Shown here piece after piece: positions 16,382 through 24,841 of a stretch of DNA of 64,000 bases (its first letter is position 1; each line of letters begins with the position of its first letter). Source of the DNA: Paraburkholderia unamae (GTDB lineage: Bacteria > Pseudomonadota > Gammaproteobacteria > Burkholderiales > Burkholderiaceae); contig NZ_QLSU01000021.1 in assembly GCF_003268775.1 (NCBI RefSeq), forward strand, positions 1,254-65,253. Direction: 5' to 3'. The notes beneath the pieces are model-generated. The model saw only the letters and a program-made list of their open reading frames with translations, was not told the origin of the DNA and made no database searches. Both the position numbers and the translations under genes were made by a program.

Positions 16382-16411
16382 TTGACTCAGTTGGTATTTT
16401 CGGAATATCAT
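16382..16411 (+). promoter_or_regulatory. Predicted sigma70 promoter of the str operon
   Basis: The -35 box TTGACT (16382-16387) and the -10 box TATCAT (16406-16411) are 18 bases apart, each one mismatch from consensus. It lies 160 bases before rpsL, after recQ, where the str operon promoter is expected. The intervening leader holds an inverted repeat. Confidence 0.75.
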
Positions 16412-16451
16412 GCTGGGTTCCGGTCTTTGGGACGTGTGCGCTCGTCAGTTG

Positions 16452-16475
16452 ATTTGACGAAAACTAACGTCAAAT
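16452..16475 (+). promoter_or_regulatory. Perfect inverted repeat in the rpsL leader
   Basis: atttgacg (16452-16459) and cgtcaaat (16468-16475) are exact inverted repeats around an 8-base spacer. It starts about 40 bases downstream of the predicted -10 box, so it would be in the mRNA as a weak hairpin or act as a DNA operator. It is AT-rich against a GC-rich background. The function is unknown. Confidence 0.45.
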
Positions 16476-16571
16476 AAAGAGATTCGGAGTTCCGTAGGAG
16501 TATAAGGCGCGTGATTTTCCGCTTTGCCCGGGAATAAATGCGTCGATTTTGTTCAATTTCAGGAATAAACA

Positions 16572-16952
16572 ATGCCAACCATCAATCAACTGGTTCGCAA
16601 AGGCCGCGCTTCGGAAGCTACGAAGAGCAAGTCGCCGGCCCTGCAGGACTGCCCGCAGCGTCGCGGCGTGTGCACCCGTGTGTACACGACGACGCCGAAG
16701 AAGCCGAACTCGGCACTTCGTAAGGTCGCCAAGGTTCGTCTGACGAACGGCTTCGAAGTCATTTCGTACATCGGTGGTGAAGGCCACAACCTGCAAGAGC
16801 ACTCGGTTGTGCTGATCCGCGGCGGCCGTGTGAAGGACTTGCCGGGTGTGCGTTACCACATGGTTCGCGGCTCGCTGGATACCCAGGGCGTCAAGGATCG
16901 TAAGCAGGCTCGTTCGAAGTACGGCGCAAAGCGCGCGAAGGCTGCGAAGTAA
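16572..16952 (+). CDS. rpsL: 30S ribosomal protein S12
   Basis: S12 helps monitor codon-anticodon pairing at the decoding centre and is the classic streptomycin-resistance locus. The 126-residue protein keeps the wild-type lysines in TPKKPNSALRK and in GGRVKDLPGVRYHMV, so no streptomycin-resistance change is present. It opens the str operon, followed by rpsG, fusA and tuf. The 186-base gap to rpsG is longer than usual within an operon and may hold an S7 control site, as in E. coli. Confidence 0.98.
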   Translation: MPTINQLVRKGRASEATKSKSPALQDCPQRRGVCTRVYTTTPKKPNSALRKVAKVRLTNGFEVISYIGGEGHNLQEHSVVLIRGGRVKDLPGVRYHMVRGSLDTQGVKDRKQARSKYGAKRAKAAK

Positions 16953-17138
16953 GAGTCAAGCGTCGTCTCGCTTTTTCGGGAGCGGGCGATAAGAGCGACA
17001 GGTGCCGGATTGGCCGGTGCTGTCGAGTAAGTGGTCACCCGACCAGGCTGGTAAGTCGTGAGATGAATCGGGTTAGTTGGTGGCCGCGGAGCGCAAGGGA
17101 TACACCCGCGCTTCAACTGAAAAGTTAAAGGAAGAAAC

Positions 17139-17609
17139 ATGCCGCGTCGTCGCGAAGTCCCCAAGCGGGAAGTGTTGCCGGATCCGAAGTTCGGCAACGT
17201 TGATGTAGCCAAGTTCATGAACGTGCTGATGCTCTCCGGCAAGAAGTCGGTTGCCGAGCGTATCGTGTACGGCGCTTTCGAACAGATCCAGACCAAGGGT
17301 GGCAAGGACCCGCTGGAAGTGTTCACTGTCGCGCTCAACAACGTGAAGCCGGTGGTGGAAGTGAAGAGCCGCCGCGTTGGTGGTGCGAACTATCAGGTTC
17401 CGGTCGAAGTGCGCCCCTCGCGTCGTATGGCATTGGCGATGCGTTGGCTGCGTGAAGCCGCGAAGAAGCGCAGCGAGAAGTCGATGGCCCTGCGTCTGGC
17501 AGGTGAACTCTCCGAAGCGGCCGAAGGCCGTGGCGGCGCGATGAAGAAGCGCGACGAAGTTCACCGGATGGCAGAAGCGAACAAGGCGTTCTCGCATTTC
17601 CGTTTCTAA
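17139..17609 (+). CDS. rpsG: 30S ribosomal protein S7
   Basis: S7 nucleates assembly of the 16S rRNA 3' major domain and contacts the E-site tRNA. The 156-residue protein starts MPRRREVPKREVLPDPK and contains the conserved VEVKSRRVGGANYQVPVEV segment and MALRLAGEL. It ends with a standard C-terminal helix. A clear aaggaag ribosome site precedes the ATG. In E. coli S7 is the translational repressor of the str operon. Confidence 0.98.
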   Translation: MPRRREVPKREVLPDPKFGNVDVAKFMNVLMLSGKKSVAERIVYGAFEQIQTKGGKDPLEVFTVALNNVKPVVEVKSRRVGGANYQVPVEVRPSRRMALAMRWLREAAKKRSEKSMALRLAGELSEAAEGRGGAMKKRDEVHRMAEANKAFSHFRF

Positions 17610-17613
17610 GAGA

Positions 17614-17693
17614 AAACCCCTACCGGGGTTTGCTCAAAACGCGGAAAAAATTCCGGGCGGGTGCGCTTATCGAGCGCCTCGCCCGTTTGTGTT
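17614..17693 (+). other. Two hairpins between rpsG and fusA
   Basis: The first is aaacccc (17614-17620) with ggggttt (17625-17631). The second is a 13-pair stem with one bulge from 17654 to 17685, followed by tttgtgtt. The second looks like a weak intrinsic terminator or processing hairpin and may tune fusA relative to the ribosomal proteins. Confidence 0.45.
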
Positions 17694-17742
17694 CAGGCGC
17701 GTTGGGTCGGACCCGGCGCGCACCTCCCCATAGAGGATCAAA

Positions 17743-19845
17743 GTGGCTCGCAAGACTCCTATCGAGCGCTACCGCAACATCGGTATTAGCGCTCACATCG
17801 ACGCCGGCAAGACGACGACGACCGAGCGCATTCTGTTTTACACCGGCGTGAACCACAAGATTGGTGAAGTTCACGACGGCGCTGCGACCATGGACTGGAT
17901 GGAGCAGGAGCAGGAGCGTGGCATCACGATTACCTCGGCTGCTACCACCGCCTTCTGGAAGGGCATGGCCGGCAACTACCCGGAACACCGCATCAACATC
18001 ATCGACACCCCGGGCCACGTCGACTTCACGATTGAAGTCGAGCGCTCGATGCGCGTGCTCGACGGCGCGTGCATGGTCTACTGCGCAGTGGGCGGCGTGC
18101 AGCCGCAGTCGGAAACGGTGTGGCGTCAGGCGAACAAGTACAAGGTTCCCCGTCTCGCATTCGTCAACAAGATGGACCGTACCGGCGCGAACTTCTTCAA
18201 GGTCTACGACCAGTTGAAGACCCGCCTGAAGGCAAATCCGGTTCCGGTCGTGGTGCCGATCGGTGCGGAAGACACCTTCAAGGGCGTCGTCGATCTGATC
18301 AAGATGAAGGCGATCATTTGGGACGAGGCCTCGCAAGGCACGAAGTTCGACTACGTCGACATCCCGGCGGAACTCGTTGACACGTGCAACGAGTGGCGCG
18401 AAAAGATGATCGAGTCGGCGGCCGAAGCCAGCGAAGAGCTGATGGAAAAGTACCTCGGCGGCGAAGAGCTGAGCGAAGCGGAAGTCGTCAAGGCGATCCG
18501 CGACCGGACCATCGCGTGCGAAATCCAGCCGATGCTGTGCGGCACTGCGTTCAAGAACAAGGGCGTGCAGCGCATGCTCGACGCCGTGATCGACTTCCTG
18601 CCGTCGCCGGTGGACATTCCCCCGGTTAAGGGCGAGCTCGAAAACGGTGACGTGGCAGAGCGCCGCGCAGCCGACGATGAGAAGTTCGCTGCACTCGCGT
18701 TCAAGATCATGACCGACCCGTTCGTCGGCCAACTGATTTTCTTCCGCGCGTACTCGGGCATCGTCAATTCGGGCGACACCGTGTTGAATTCGACCAAGGG
18801 CAAGAAGGAACGCCTCGGCCGTATTCTGCAGATGCACGCGAACAACCGTGAAGAAATCAAGGAAGTTCGCGCAGGCGACATCGCTGCTGCGGTCGGCCTG
18901 AAGGAAGCGACCACGGGTGACACGCTGTGCGACCCGGCGAACCCGATCATTCTGGAACGCATGGTGTTCCCGGAGCCGGTGATTTCGCAGGCCGTCGAGC
19001 CGAAGACCAAGCCTGACCAGGAAAAGATGGGCATCGCCCTGAACCGCTTGGCGCAGGAAGACCCGTCGTTCCGCGTCCAGACGGACGAAGAATCGGGCCA
19101 GACCATTATTTCGGGCATGGGCGAGCTCCACCTCGAAATTCTGGTTGACCGCATGAAGCGCGAATTCGGCGTGGAAGCGACTGTCGGCAAGCCGCAGGTT
19201 GCCTACCGCGAAACGATCCGCGCCACGGCGAAGGACGTGGACGGCAAGTTCGTCAAGCAGTCGGGTGGTCGCGGCCAGTACGGTCACGCGGTCATCACGC
19301 TCGAGCCGAACGAGCAGGGCAAGGGCTATGAGTTCCTGGACGAGATCAAGGGTGGTGTGATTCCGCGTGAATACATCCCGGCGGTCGACAAGGGTATCCA
19401 GGACACGCTGAAGGCTGGCGTGCTGGCGGGCTTCCCGGTCGTCGACGTCAAGGTTCACCTGACGTTCGGTTCGTACCACGACGTTGACTCGAACGAAAAT
19501 GCGTTCCGCATGGCCGGTTCGATGGCGTTCAAGGAAGCCATGCGCAAGGCGCAGCCGGTCATCCTCGAACCGATGATGGCTGTGGAAGTCGAAACGCCGG
19601 AAGACTACATGGGCAACGTGATGGGCGACTTGTCGAGCCGTCGCGGTATCGTCCAGGGCATGGAAGACATGGTTGGCGGCGGCAAGATCGTTCGCGCCGA
19701 AGTGCCGCTGTCGGAAATGTTCGGCTATTCGACGTCGCTGCGCTCGCTGTCGCAAGGTCGTGCAACGTACACGATGGAATTCAAGCACTACGCAGAAGCA
19801 CCGCGTAACGTGGCCGACGCGATCATCAGCGCGAAGGCGAAGTAA
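17743..19845 (+). CDS. fusA: Elongation factor G
   Basis: This GTPase drives ribosomal translocation and, with RRF, ribosome recycling. The 700-residue protein starts at GTG with an upstream gagga site. Motifs are the P-loop AHIDAGKT near residue 20, RGITI switch I, DTPGHVDF G3 and NKMDR G4. Domain IV includes the GGRGQYGHAVI and GSYHDVDSNE segments. It fits the classical str order and lies 95 bases before tuf. Confidence 0.98.
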   Translation: MARKTPIERYRNIGISAHIDAGKTTTTERILFYTGVNHKIGEVHDGAATMDWMEQEQERGITITSAATTAFWKGMAGNYPEHRINIIDTPGHVDFTIEVERSMRVLDGACMVYCAVGGVQPQSETVWRQANKYKVPRLAFVNKMDRTGANFFKVYDQLKTRLKANPVPVVVPIGAEDTFKGVVDLIKMKAIIWDEASQGTKFDYVDIPAELVDTCNEWREKMIESAAEASEELMEKYLGGEELSEAEVVKAIRDRTIACEIQPMLCGTAFKNKGVQRMLDAVIDFLPSPVDIPPVKGELENGDVAERRAADDEKFAALAFKIMTDPFVGQLIFFRAYSGIVNSGDTVLNSTKGKKERLGRILQMHANNREEIKEVRAGDIAAAVGLKEATTGDTLCDPANPIILERMVFPEPVISQAVEPKTKPDQEKMGIALNRLAQEDPSFRVQTDEESGQTIISGMGELHLEILVDRMKREFGVEATVGKPQVAYRETIRATAKDVDGKFVKQSGGRGQYGHAVITLEPNEQGKGYEFLDEIKGGVIPREYIPAVDKGIQDTLKAGVLAGFPVVDVKVHLTFGSYHDVDSNENAFRMAGSMAFKEAMRKAQPVILEPMMAVEVETPEDYMGNVMGDLSSRRGIVQGMEDMVGGGKIVRAEVPLSEMFGYSTSLRSLSQGRATYTMEFKHYAEAPRNVADAIISAKAK

Positions 19846-19940
19846 GCATCGGCGCTCATTTGAGCATGGTGTGGATCGGGCATGGGTCTGGTCCACATCG
19901 CACAGTCACCGATTCACAACTTTTTTGAAAGAAGAGAAAC

Positions 19941-21131
19941 ATGGCAAAAGGTAAATTCGAACGGACCAAGCCGCACGTCAACGTCGGCACGATCGGTCAC
20001 GTTGACCACGGCAAGACCACGCTGACGGCAGCGATCACGACGGTTCTGACCAAGAAGTTTGGCGGTGAAGCGAAGGCGTACGACCAGATCGACGCGGCAC
20101 CGGAAGAAAAGGCACGTGGTATTACCATCAACACCGCGCACGTCGAGTACGAAACGGCTAACCGCCACTACGCACACGTCGACTGCCCGGGCCACGCTGA
20201 CTACGTGAAGAACATGATCACGGGCGCGGCACAGATGGACGGCGCAATCCTGGTGTGCTCGGCCGCTGACGGCCCGATGCCGCAAACGCGTGAGCACATC
20301 CTGCTCGCCCGTCAGGTTGGCGTGCCTTACATCATCGTGTTCCTGAACAAGTGCGACATGGTCGACGACGCCGAGCTGCTCGAGCTGGTCGAAATGGAAG
20401 TGCGCGAGCTTCTCTCGAAGTACGACTTCCCGGGCGACGACACGCCGATCATCAAGGGTTCGGCCAAGCTGGCGCTGGAAGGCGACACGGGCGAGCTGGG
20501 CGAAGTGGCAATCATGAACCTGGCCGACGCACTCGACACGTACATCCCGACGCCGGAGCGCGCAGTTGACGGCGCGTTCCTGATGCCGGTGGAAGACGTG
20601 TTCTCGATCTCGGGTCGCGGCACGGTGGTGACGGGTCGTATCGAGCGCGGTCTGGTCAAGGTCGGCGAGGAAATCGAAATCGTCGGTATCAAGCCGACGG
20701 TGAAGACGACCTGCACGGGCGTGGAAATGTTCCGCAAGCTGCTCGACCAGGGTCAGGCAGGCGACAACGTGGGTATCCTGCTGCGCGGCACGAAGCGTGA
20801 AGACGTGGAGCGTGGCCAGGTTCTGGCGAAGCCGGGTTCGATCACGCCGCACACGCACTTCACGGCTGAAGTGTACGTGCTGAGCAAGGACGAAGGCGGC
20901 CGTCACACGCCGTTCTTCAACAACTACCGTCCGCAGTTCTACTTCCGTACGACGGACGTGACGGGCTCGATCGAGCTGCCGAAGGACAAGGAAATGGTCA
21001 TGCCGGGCGACAACGTGTCGATCACGGTGAAGCTGATCGCTCCGATCGCGATGGAAGAAGGTCTGCGCTTCGCAATCCGCGAAGGTGGCCGTACCGTCGG
21101 CGCCGGCGTGGTTGCAAAGATCATCGAGTAA
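19941..21131 (+). CDS. tuf: Elongation factor Tu, second copy (complete)
   Basis: This complete 396-residue EF-Tu has P-loop GHVDHGKT at residues 19-26, RGITINTAHVEYE switch I, DCPGHADY G3, NKCD G4 and SAKLALEGD. A gaaagaagagaaac leader provides the ribosome site. It is the tufA position at the end of the str operon, directly before rpsJ. Identity with the partial copy at 1-1059 (one silent difference) shows concerted evolution by gene conversion. The EF-Tu target site for elfamycins is unaltered as far as I can judge. Confidence 0.99.
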   Translation: MAKGKFERTKPHVNVGTIGHVDHGKTTLTAAITTVLTKKFGGEAKAYDQIDAAPEEKARGITINTAHVEYETANRHYAHVDCPGHADYVKNMITGAAQMDGAILVCSAADGPMPQTREHILLARQVGVPYIIVFLNKCDMVDDAELLELVEMEVRELLSKYDFPGDDTPIIKGSAKLALEGDTGELGEVAIMNLADALDTYIPTPERAVDGAFLMPVEDVFSISGRGTVVTGRIERGLVKVGEEIEIVGIKPTVKTTCTGVEMFRKLLDQGQAGDNVGILLRGTKREDVERGQVLAKPGSITPHTHFTAEVYVLSKDEGGRHTPFFNNYRPQFYFRTTDVTGSIELPKDKEMVMPGDNVSITVKLIAPIAMEEGLRFAIREGGRTVGAGVVAKIIE

Positions 21132-21175
21132 ATCGAGTAGAATACTCGGCTTGCTGTAGAAGTTGATGTACCCTG

Positions 21176-21257
21176 GGACCGCCCTCGCGACGCCATGTCG
21201 CGGGGCGGTCCTGCGCTCTTTATATCGTCTGGCGGCGCAAGTCCGCCTCGCTCTTTT
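21176..21257 (+). promoter_or_regulatory. Tandem hairpin plus CGCTCTTT modules before rpsJ
   Basis: The first module is a 15-pair hairpin with one bulged T (21176-21211) followed by cgctctttata (from 21214). The second is ggcgg (21231-21235) with ccgcc (21243-21247), followed by cgctctttt (21249-21257). The CTCTTT cores resemble boxA antitermination elements; alternatively these are two weak intrinsic terminators. They lie in the leader of rpsJ, whose product S10 is itself the boxA-binding factor NusE. Confidence 0.45.
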
Positions 21258-21269
21258 CAAGGAATCATC

Positions 21270-21581
21270 ATGCAGAACCAAAAAATCCGTATCCGCCTGA
21301 AGGCTTTCGACTATCGCCTGATCGACCAGTCGGCTGCTGAAATCGTCGATACGGCGAAGCGCACGGGCGCAATCGTCCGCGGTCCGGTGCCGCTGCCGAC
21401 GCGTATCCAGCGTTTCGACATCCTGCGCTCGCCGCACGTCAACAAGACGTCGCGTGACCAGCTCGAAATCCGCACCCACCTGCGCCTGATGGACATCGTC
21501 GACCCGACGGACAAGACCGTTGACGCGCTGATGAAGCTGGACCTTCCGGCTGGCGTGGACGTCGAAATCAAGCTGCAATAA
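21270..21581 (+). CDS. rpsJ: 30S ribosomal protein S10 (NusE)
   Basis: S10 is both a 30S head protein and NusE, which with NusB binds boxA RNA in antitermination. The 103-residue protein starts MQNQKIRIRLKAFDYRLIDQ; an earlier in-frame start at 21195 would add 25 residues foreign to the family and lacks support, while aaggaatcatcATG gives a fair ribosome site here. The RTHLRLMDIVDPTDKTVDAL segment is conserved. A 200-base gap with a promoter separates it from rplC. Confidence 0.97.
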   Translation: MQNQKIRIRLKAFDYRLIDQSAAEIVDTAKRTGAIVRGPVPLPTRIQRFDILRSPHVNKTSRDQLEIRTHLRLMDIVDPTDKTVDALMKLDLPAGVDVEIKLQ

Positions 21582-21631
21582 GGGTCTCCCGCGCGGCCAG
21601 GATAGCCTGATCGCGCTAAGTCTTTGATTGC

Positions 21632-21660
21632 TTGCGGAAAACGAGAAAGGACGTTATACT
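21632..21660 (+). promoter_or_regulatory. Predicted sigma70 promoter upstream of rplC
   Basis: TTGCGG (21632-21637) and TATACT (21655-21660) are 17 bases apart. This places a promoter between rpsJ and rplC, about 120 bases before the rplC start. The leader RNA would contain the segments 21673-21680 and 21722-21729, which are exact complements, and a 6-pair hairpin at 21749-21768 just before the ribosome site. Confidence 0.6.
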
Positions 21661-21781
21661 TGACGTCTTTTCGCGCGTTTGCGCAAAAAATCGGTGTGTC
21701 CCTTTCGGGCCTTTACCTCGAAAACGCGCCGGTACTTTGTAAATTAGCCCCGACCAATCGCAGTCGGGAATGGAGAAAACG

Positions 21782-22441
21782 ATGAGCCTTGGACTCGTAG
21801 GTCGCAAGGTTGGCATGACGCGTATCTTCACGGCTGACGGGGATTCGATTCCCGTGACCGTGCTGGACGTGTCCGACAACCGCGTGACGCAGATCAAGAC
21901 TGTAGAAACCGACGGCTACACGGCCGTGCAGGTTGCTTTCGGTACTCGCCGCGCATCGCGCGTGACGAAGCCGCTCGCAGGTCATCTCGCCAAAGCTGGC
22001 GTTCAAGCCGGTGAAATCCTCAAGGAATTCCAGATCGACGCCGCTAAGGCCGCCGAACTGTCCGCTGGCGCTGTGATCGGTGTGGAACTCTTCGAAGAAG
22101 GCCAGAAGATCGACGTGCAAGGCACCTCGATCGGTAAGGGCTACGCCGGTACCATCAAGCGTTACAACTTCGCTTCGGGTCGTGCTTCGCACGGTAACTC
22201 GCGCTCGCACAATGTGCCGGGCTCGATCGGTATGGCGCAGGATCCGGGTCGTGTGTTCCCGGGTAAGCGCATGACCGGTCACATGGGTGACGAAACCGTG
22301 ACGGTGCAGAACCTCGAAATCGCCCGTATCGACGCAGAGCGCAAGCTGCTGCTGGTCAAGGGTGCCGTGCCGGGTGCAAAGGGCGGCAAGGTTTTCGTGA
22401 CGCCCGCCGTCAAGGCGCGCGCCAAGAAAGGAGCGCAATAA
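21782..22441 (+). CDS. rplC: 50S ribosomal protein L3
   Basis: L3 is an early assembly protein whose long extension reaches the peptidyl transferase centre. The 219-residue protein begins MSLGLVGRKVGMTRIF. An ATG four codons upstream overlaps the ribosome site (ggag) and is rejected as the start. The conserved loop GRASHGNSRSHNVPGSIG and GKRMTGHMG are present. The stop codon overlaps the rplD ATG by one base. Confidence 0.97.
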   Translation: MSLGLVGRKVGMTRIFTADGDSIPVTVLDVSDNRVTQIKTVETDGYTAVQVAFGTRRASRVTKPLAGHLAKAGVQAGEILKEFQIDAAKAAELSAGAVIGVELFEEGQKIDVQGTSIGKGYAGTIKRYNFASGRASHGNSRSHNVPGSIGMAQDPGRVFPGKRMTGHMGDETVTVQNLEIARIDAERKLLLVKGAVPGAKGGKVFVTPAVKARAKKGAQ

Positions 22442-23061
22442 TGGAACTGAAGCTCCTGAACGCTAATGGTCAGGAAGGCGTAGCAGTCAACGCGTCGGAC
22501 GTCGTGTTCGGCCGTGACTACAACGAAGCGCTGATCCATCAGATCGTTGTCGCCTACCAGGCGAACGCGCGTAGCGGTAACCGCGCACAGAAGGACCGCG
22601 AACAGGTCAAGCACACCACCAAGAAGCCGTGGCGTCAGAAGGGTACGGGCCGCGCTCGTGCCGGTATGTCGTCGAGCCCGTTGTGGCGCGGCGGTGGTCG
22701 TATCTTCCCGAATTCGCCGGAAGAAAACTTCTCGCACAAGGTCAACAAGAAGATGCATCGCGCAGGCCTCTGCTCGATCTATTCGCAGTTGGCTCGCGAA
22801 GGCCGCATCTCGGTGGTGGAAGAGTTCTCGCTCGAAGCGCCGAAGACGAAGCTGCTGGCCGAGAAGTTCAAGGCCATGGGTCTCGAATCCGTGCTGGTCA
22901 TCACCGACACGGTCGACGAGAACCTGTATCTCGCGTCGCGCAACCTGCCCCACGTGGCAGTCGTTGAGCCGCGTTTTGCCGACCCGCTCTCGCTGATCAA
23001 CTTCAAGAAAGTGCTGATCACGAAGGCAGCGGTCGCCCAGATCGAGGAGTTGCTGTCATGA
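22441..23061 (+). CDS. rplD: 50S ribosomal protein L4
   Basis: L4 lines the peptide exit tunnel; in E. coli it also represses the S10 operon by premature termination and translation control. The 206-residue protein has the conserved tunnel loop KKPWRQKGTGRARAG and SPLWRGGGRIFP. It overlaps rplC by one base and rplW by four, so translation is coupled. Whether L4 controls the rplC leader here is inference. Confidence 0.97.
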   Translation: MELKLLNANGQEGVAVNASDVVFGRDYNEALIHQIVVAYQANARSGNRAQKDREQVKHTTKKPWRQKGTGRARAGMSSSPLWRGGGRIFPNSPEENFSHKVNKKMHRAGLCSIYSQLAREGRISVVEEFSLEAPKTKLLAEKFKAMGLESVLVITDTVDENLYLASRNLPHVAVVEPRFADPLSLINFKKVLITKAAVAQIEELLS

Positions 23062-23372
23062 GCGAGATTCGCAAGAACGATCATCGTTTGATGCAGGTCC
23101 TGCTCGCACCGGTGATCTCCGAAAAGGCGACGCTGGTTGCGGAGAAGAACGAGCAAGTCGTCTTCGAAGTCGCGCCGGACGCGAACAAGCAGGAAGTCAA
23201 GGCTGCTGTCGAGCTGCTGTTCAAGGTGGAAGTCGAGTCCGTCAACGTGCTGGTCCAGAAGGGCAAAGCCAAGCGCTTTGGCCGCTTCAACGGCAAGCGC
23301 AAGGACGTGAAGAAGGCTTACGTCTGCCTGAAGCCCGGCCAGGAAATCAACTTTGAAGCGGAGGCCAAGTAA
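23058..23372 (+). CDS. rplW: 50S ribosomal protein L23
   Basis: L23 sits at the tunnel exit and docks trigger factor and SRP. The 104-residue protein has the conserved LLAPVISEKATLVAEKNEQV start, VEVESVNVLVQKGKAKRFG and a basic loop. It overlaps the end of rplD by four bases (ATGA) and rplB follows after two bases. Confidence 0.97.
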   Translation: MSEIRKNDHRLMQVLLAPVISEKATLVAEKNEQVVFEVAPDANKQEVKAAVELLFKVEVESVNVLVQKGKAKRFGRFNGKRKDVKKAYVCLKPGQEINFEAEAK

Positions 23373-23374
23373 TC

Positions 23375-24202
23375 ATGGCAATCGTGAAAGTTAAGCCGAC
23401 CTCGCCGGGTCGCCGTGCGATGGTGAAGATCGTCCACAAGGATCTGCACAAGGGTGCGCCGCATGCTGCGCTGCTCGAAAAGCAATCCTCGAAGGCCGGT
23501 CGTAACAACAATGGTCGCATCACGACGCGTCACCAGGGTGGTGGTCACAAGCATCACTACCGCGTGATCGATTTCCGTCGTACGAAGGATGGCATCCCCG
23601 CGAAGGTGGAGCGTCTCGAGTATGACCCGAACCGTAGCGCGAACATTGCGCTGGTTCTTTACGCAGACGGCGAGCGCCGCTACATCATCGCGCCGAAGGG
23701 CGTGACGGTTGGCACGCAGCTGATGTCGGGTTCGGAAGCGCCGATCCGTGCAGGCAACACGCTGCCGATCCGCAACATTCCGGTCGGTACGACGGTCCAC
23801 TGCATCGAAATGCTGCCGGGCAAGGGCGCGCAAATCGCGCGTTCGGCTGGCACGTCGGCCATGCTGCTGGCACGTGAAGGCGTCTACGCGCAGGTTCGTC
23901 TGCGTTCGGGCGAAATCCGCCGCGTGCACGTTGAATGCCGCGCGACGATCGGTGAAGTCGGCAACGAAGAGCACAGCCTCCGTCAAATCGGTAAGGCTGG
24001 CGCGAACCGCTGGCGCGGTATCCGCCCGACGGTCCGTGGCGTTGCAATGAACCCGGTCGACCACCCGCACGGTGGTGGTGAGGGCAAGACTGCTGCTGGT
24101 CGCGACCCGGTGAGCCCGTGGGGCACGCCGGCGAAGGGCTACCGCACCCGCAGCAACAAGCGCACGACGAGCATGATCGTCCAGCGCCGTCACAAGCGTT
24201 AA
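23375..24202 (+). CDS. rplB: 50S ribosomal protein L2
   Basis: L2 is required for subunit association and peptidyl transferase assembly. The 275-residue protein has the SH3-like RNA-binding domains and the highly conserved AMNPVDHPHGGGEG segment near the C-terminus, with its essential histidine. Length and ending (TTSMIVQRRHKR) are standard. rpsS follows after 10 bases with a strong aaggag site. Confidence 0.98.
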   Translation: MAIVKVKPTSPGRRAMVKIVHKDLHKGAPHAALLEKQSSKAGRNNNGRITTRHQGGGHKHHYRVIDFRRTKDGIPAKVERLEYDPNRSANIALVLYADGERRYIIAPKGVTVGTQLMSGSEAPIRAGNTLPIRNIPVGTTVHCIEMLPGKGAQIARSAGTSAMLLAREGVYAQVRLRSGEIRRVHVECRATIGEVGNEEHSLRQIGKAGANRWRGIRPTVRGVAMNPVDHPHGGGEGKTAAGRDPVSPWGTPAKGYRTRSNKRTTSMIVQRRHKR

Positions 24203-24212
24203 GGAGTAGGCA

Positions 24213-24488
24213 ATGGCACGTTCTATTAAGAAAGGTCCGTTCTGCGACGCCCATTTGCTGAAGAAGGTTGAGGCGGCAGCAGCTACGCGCGACAAGAAAC
24301 CTATCAAGACCTGGTCGCGTCGTTCGACGATCCTGCCGGACTTCATCGGCCTGACGATCGCCGTTCACAACGGCCGTCAACACGTTCCGGTGTATGTCAC
24401 GGAAAACATGGTCGGCCACAAGCTTGGCGAGTTCGCATTGACCCGTACGTTCAAGGGTCACGCAGCCGACAAGAAGGCCAAGAAATAA
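24213..24488 (+). CDS. rpsS: 30S ribosomal protein S19
   Basis: S19 is a 30S head protein near the B1a intersubunit bridge. The 91-residue protein starts MARSIKKGPFCDAHLLKKVE and has the conserved TWSRRSTILPDFIGLTIAVH and MVGHKLGEFALTRTFKGH segments. It is in the S10 operon between rplB and rplV. Confidence 0.98.
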   Translation: MARSIKKGPFCDAHLLKKVEAAAATRDKKPIKTWSRRSTILPDFIGLTIAVHNGRQHVPVYVTENMVGHKLGEFALTRTFKGHAADKKAKK

Positions 24489-24500
24489 GGGGCAATCAAG

Positions 24501-24830
24501 ATGGAAGTGAAGGCAATTCATCGCGGTGCCCGCATCTCGGCGCAGAAGACGCGCCTTGTGGCTGACCAGATCCGCGGTCTGCCGGTCGACAAGGCGCTGA
24601 ACGTTCTGACGTTCTCGCCGAAGAAAGCGGCTGGCATCGTGAAAAAGGTTGTGCTCTCGGCGATCGCAAACGCGGAACACAACGAAGGTGCTGATATCGA
24701 CGAGCTCAAGATCAAGAGCATCTACGTCGACAAGGCAGCTTCGCTGAAGCGTTTCACCGCGCGCGCCAAGGGCCGCGGCAACCGCATCGAGAAGCAATCC
24801 TGTCACATCACTGTGACGGTCGGGAATTAA
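24501..24830 (+). CDS. rplV: 50S ribosomal protein L22
   Basis: L22 contacts all 23S domains, and its hairpin loop narrows the exit tunnel. The 109-residue protein has the conserved [21 protein letters not shown]-terminal region. The tunnel-tip loop region reads [13 protein letters not shown], with no sign of macrolide-resistance insertions. rpsC starts 11 bases later. Confidence 0.98.
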
Positions 24831-24841
24831 GGAGCCATACG

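Noticed and set aside
20073..21131. Second tuf as an assembly artefact
   Set aside because: The flanking sequences of the two copies are different, gene contexts are the expected tufA and tufB sites, and one base differs.
21195..21269. Extended N-terminus of rpsJ
   Set aside because: The extra 25 residues fall in the hairpin region and are not part of S10.
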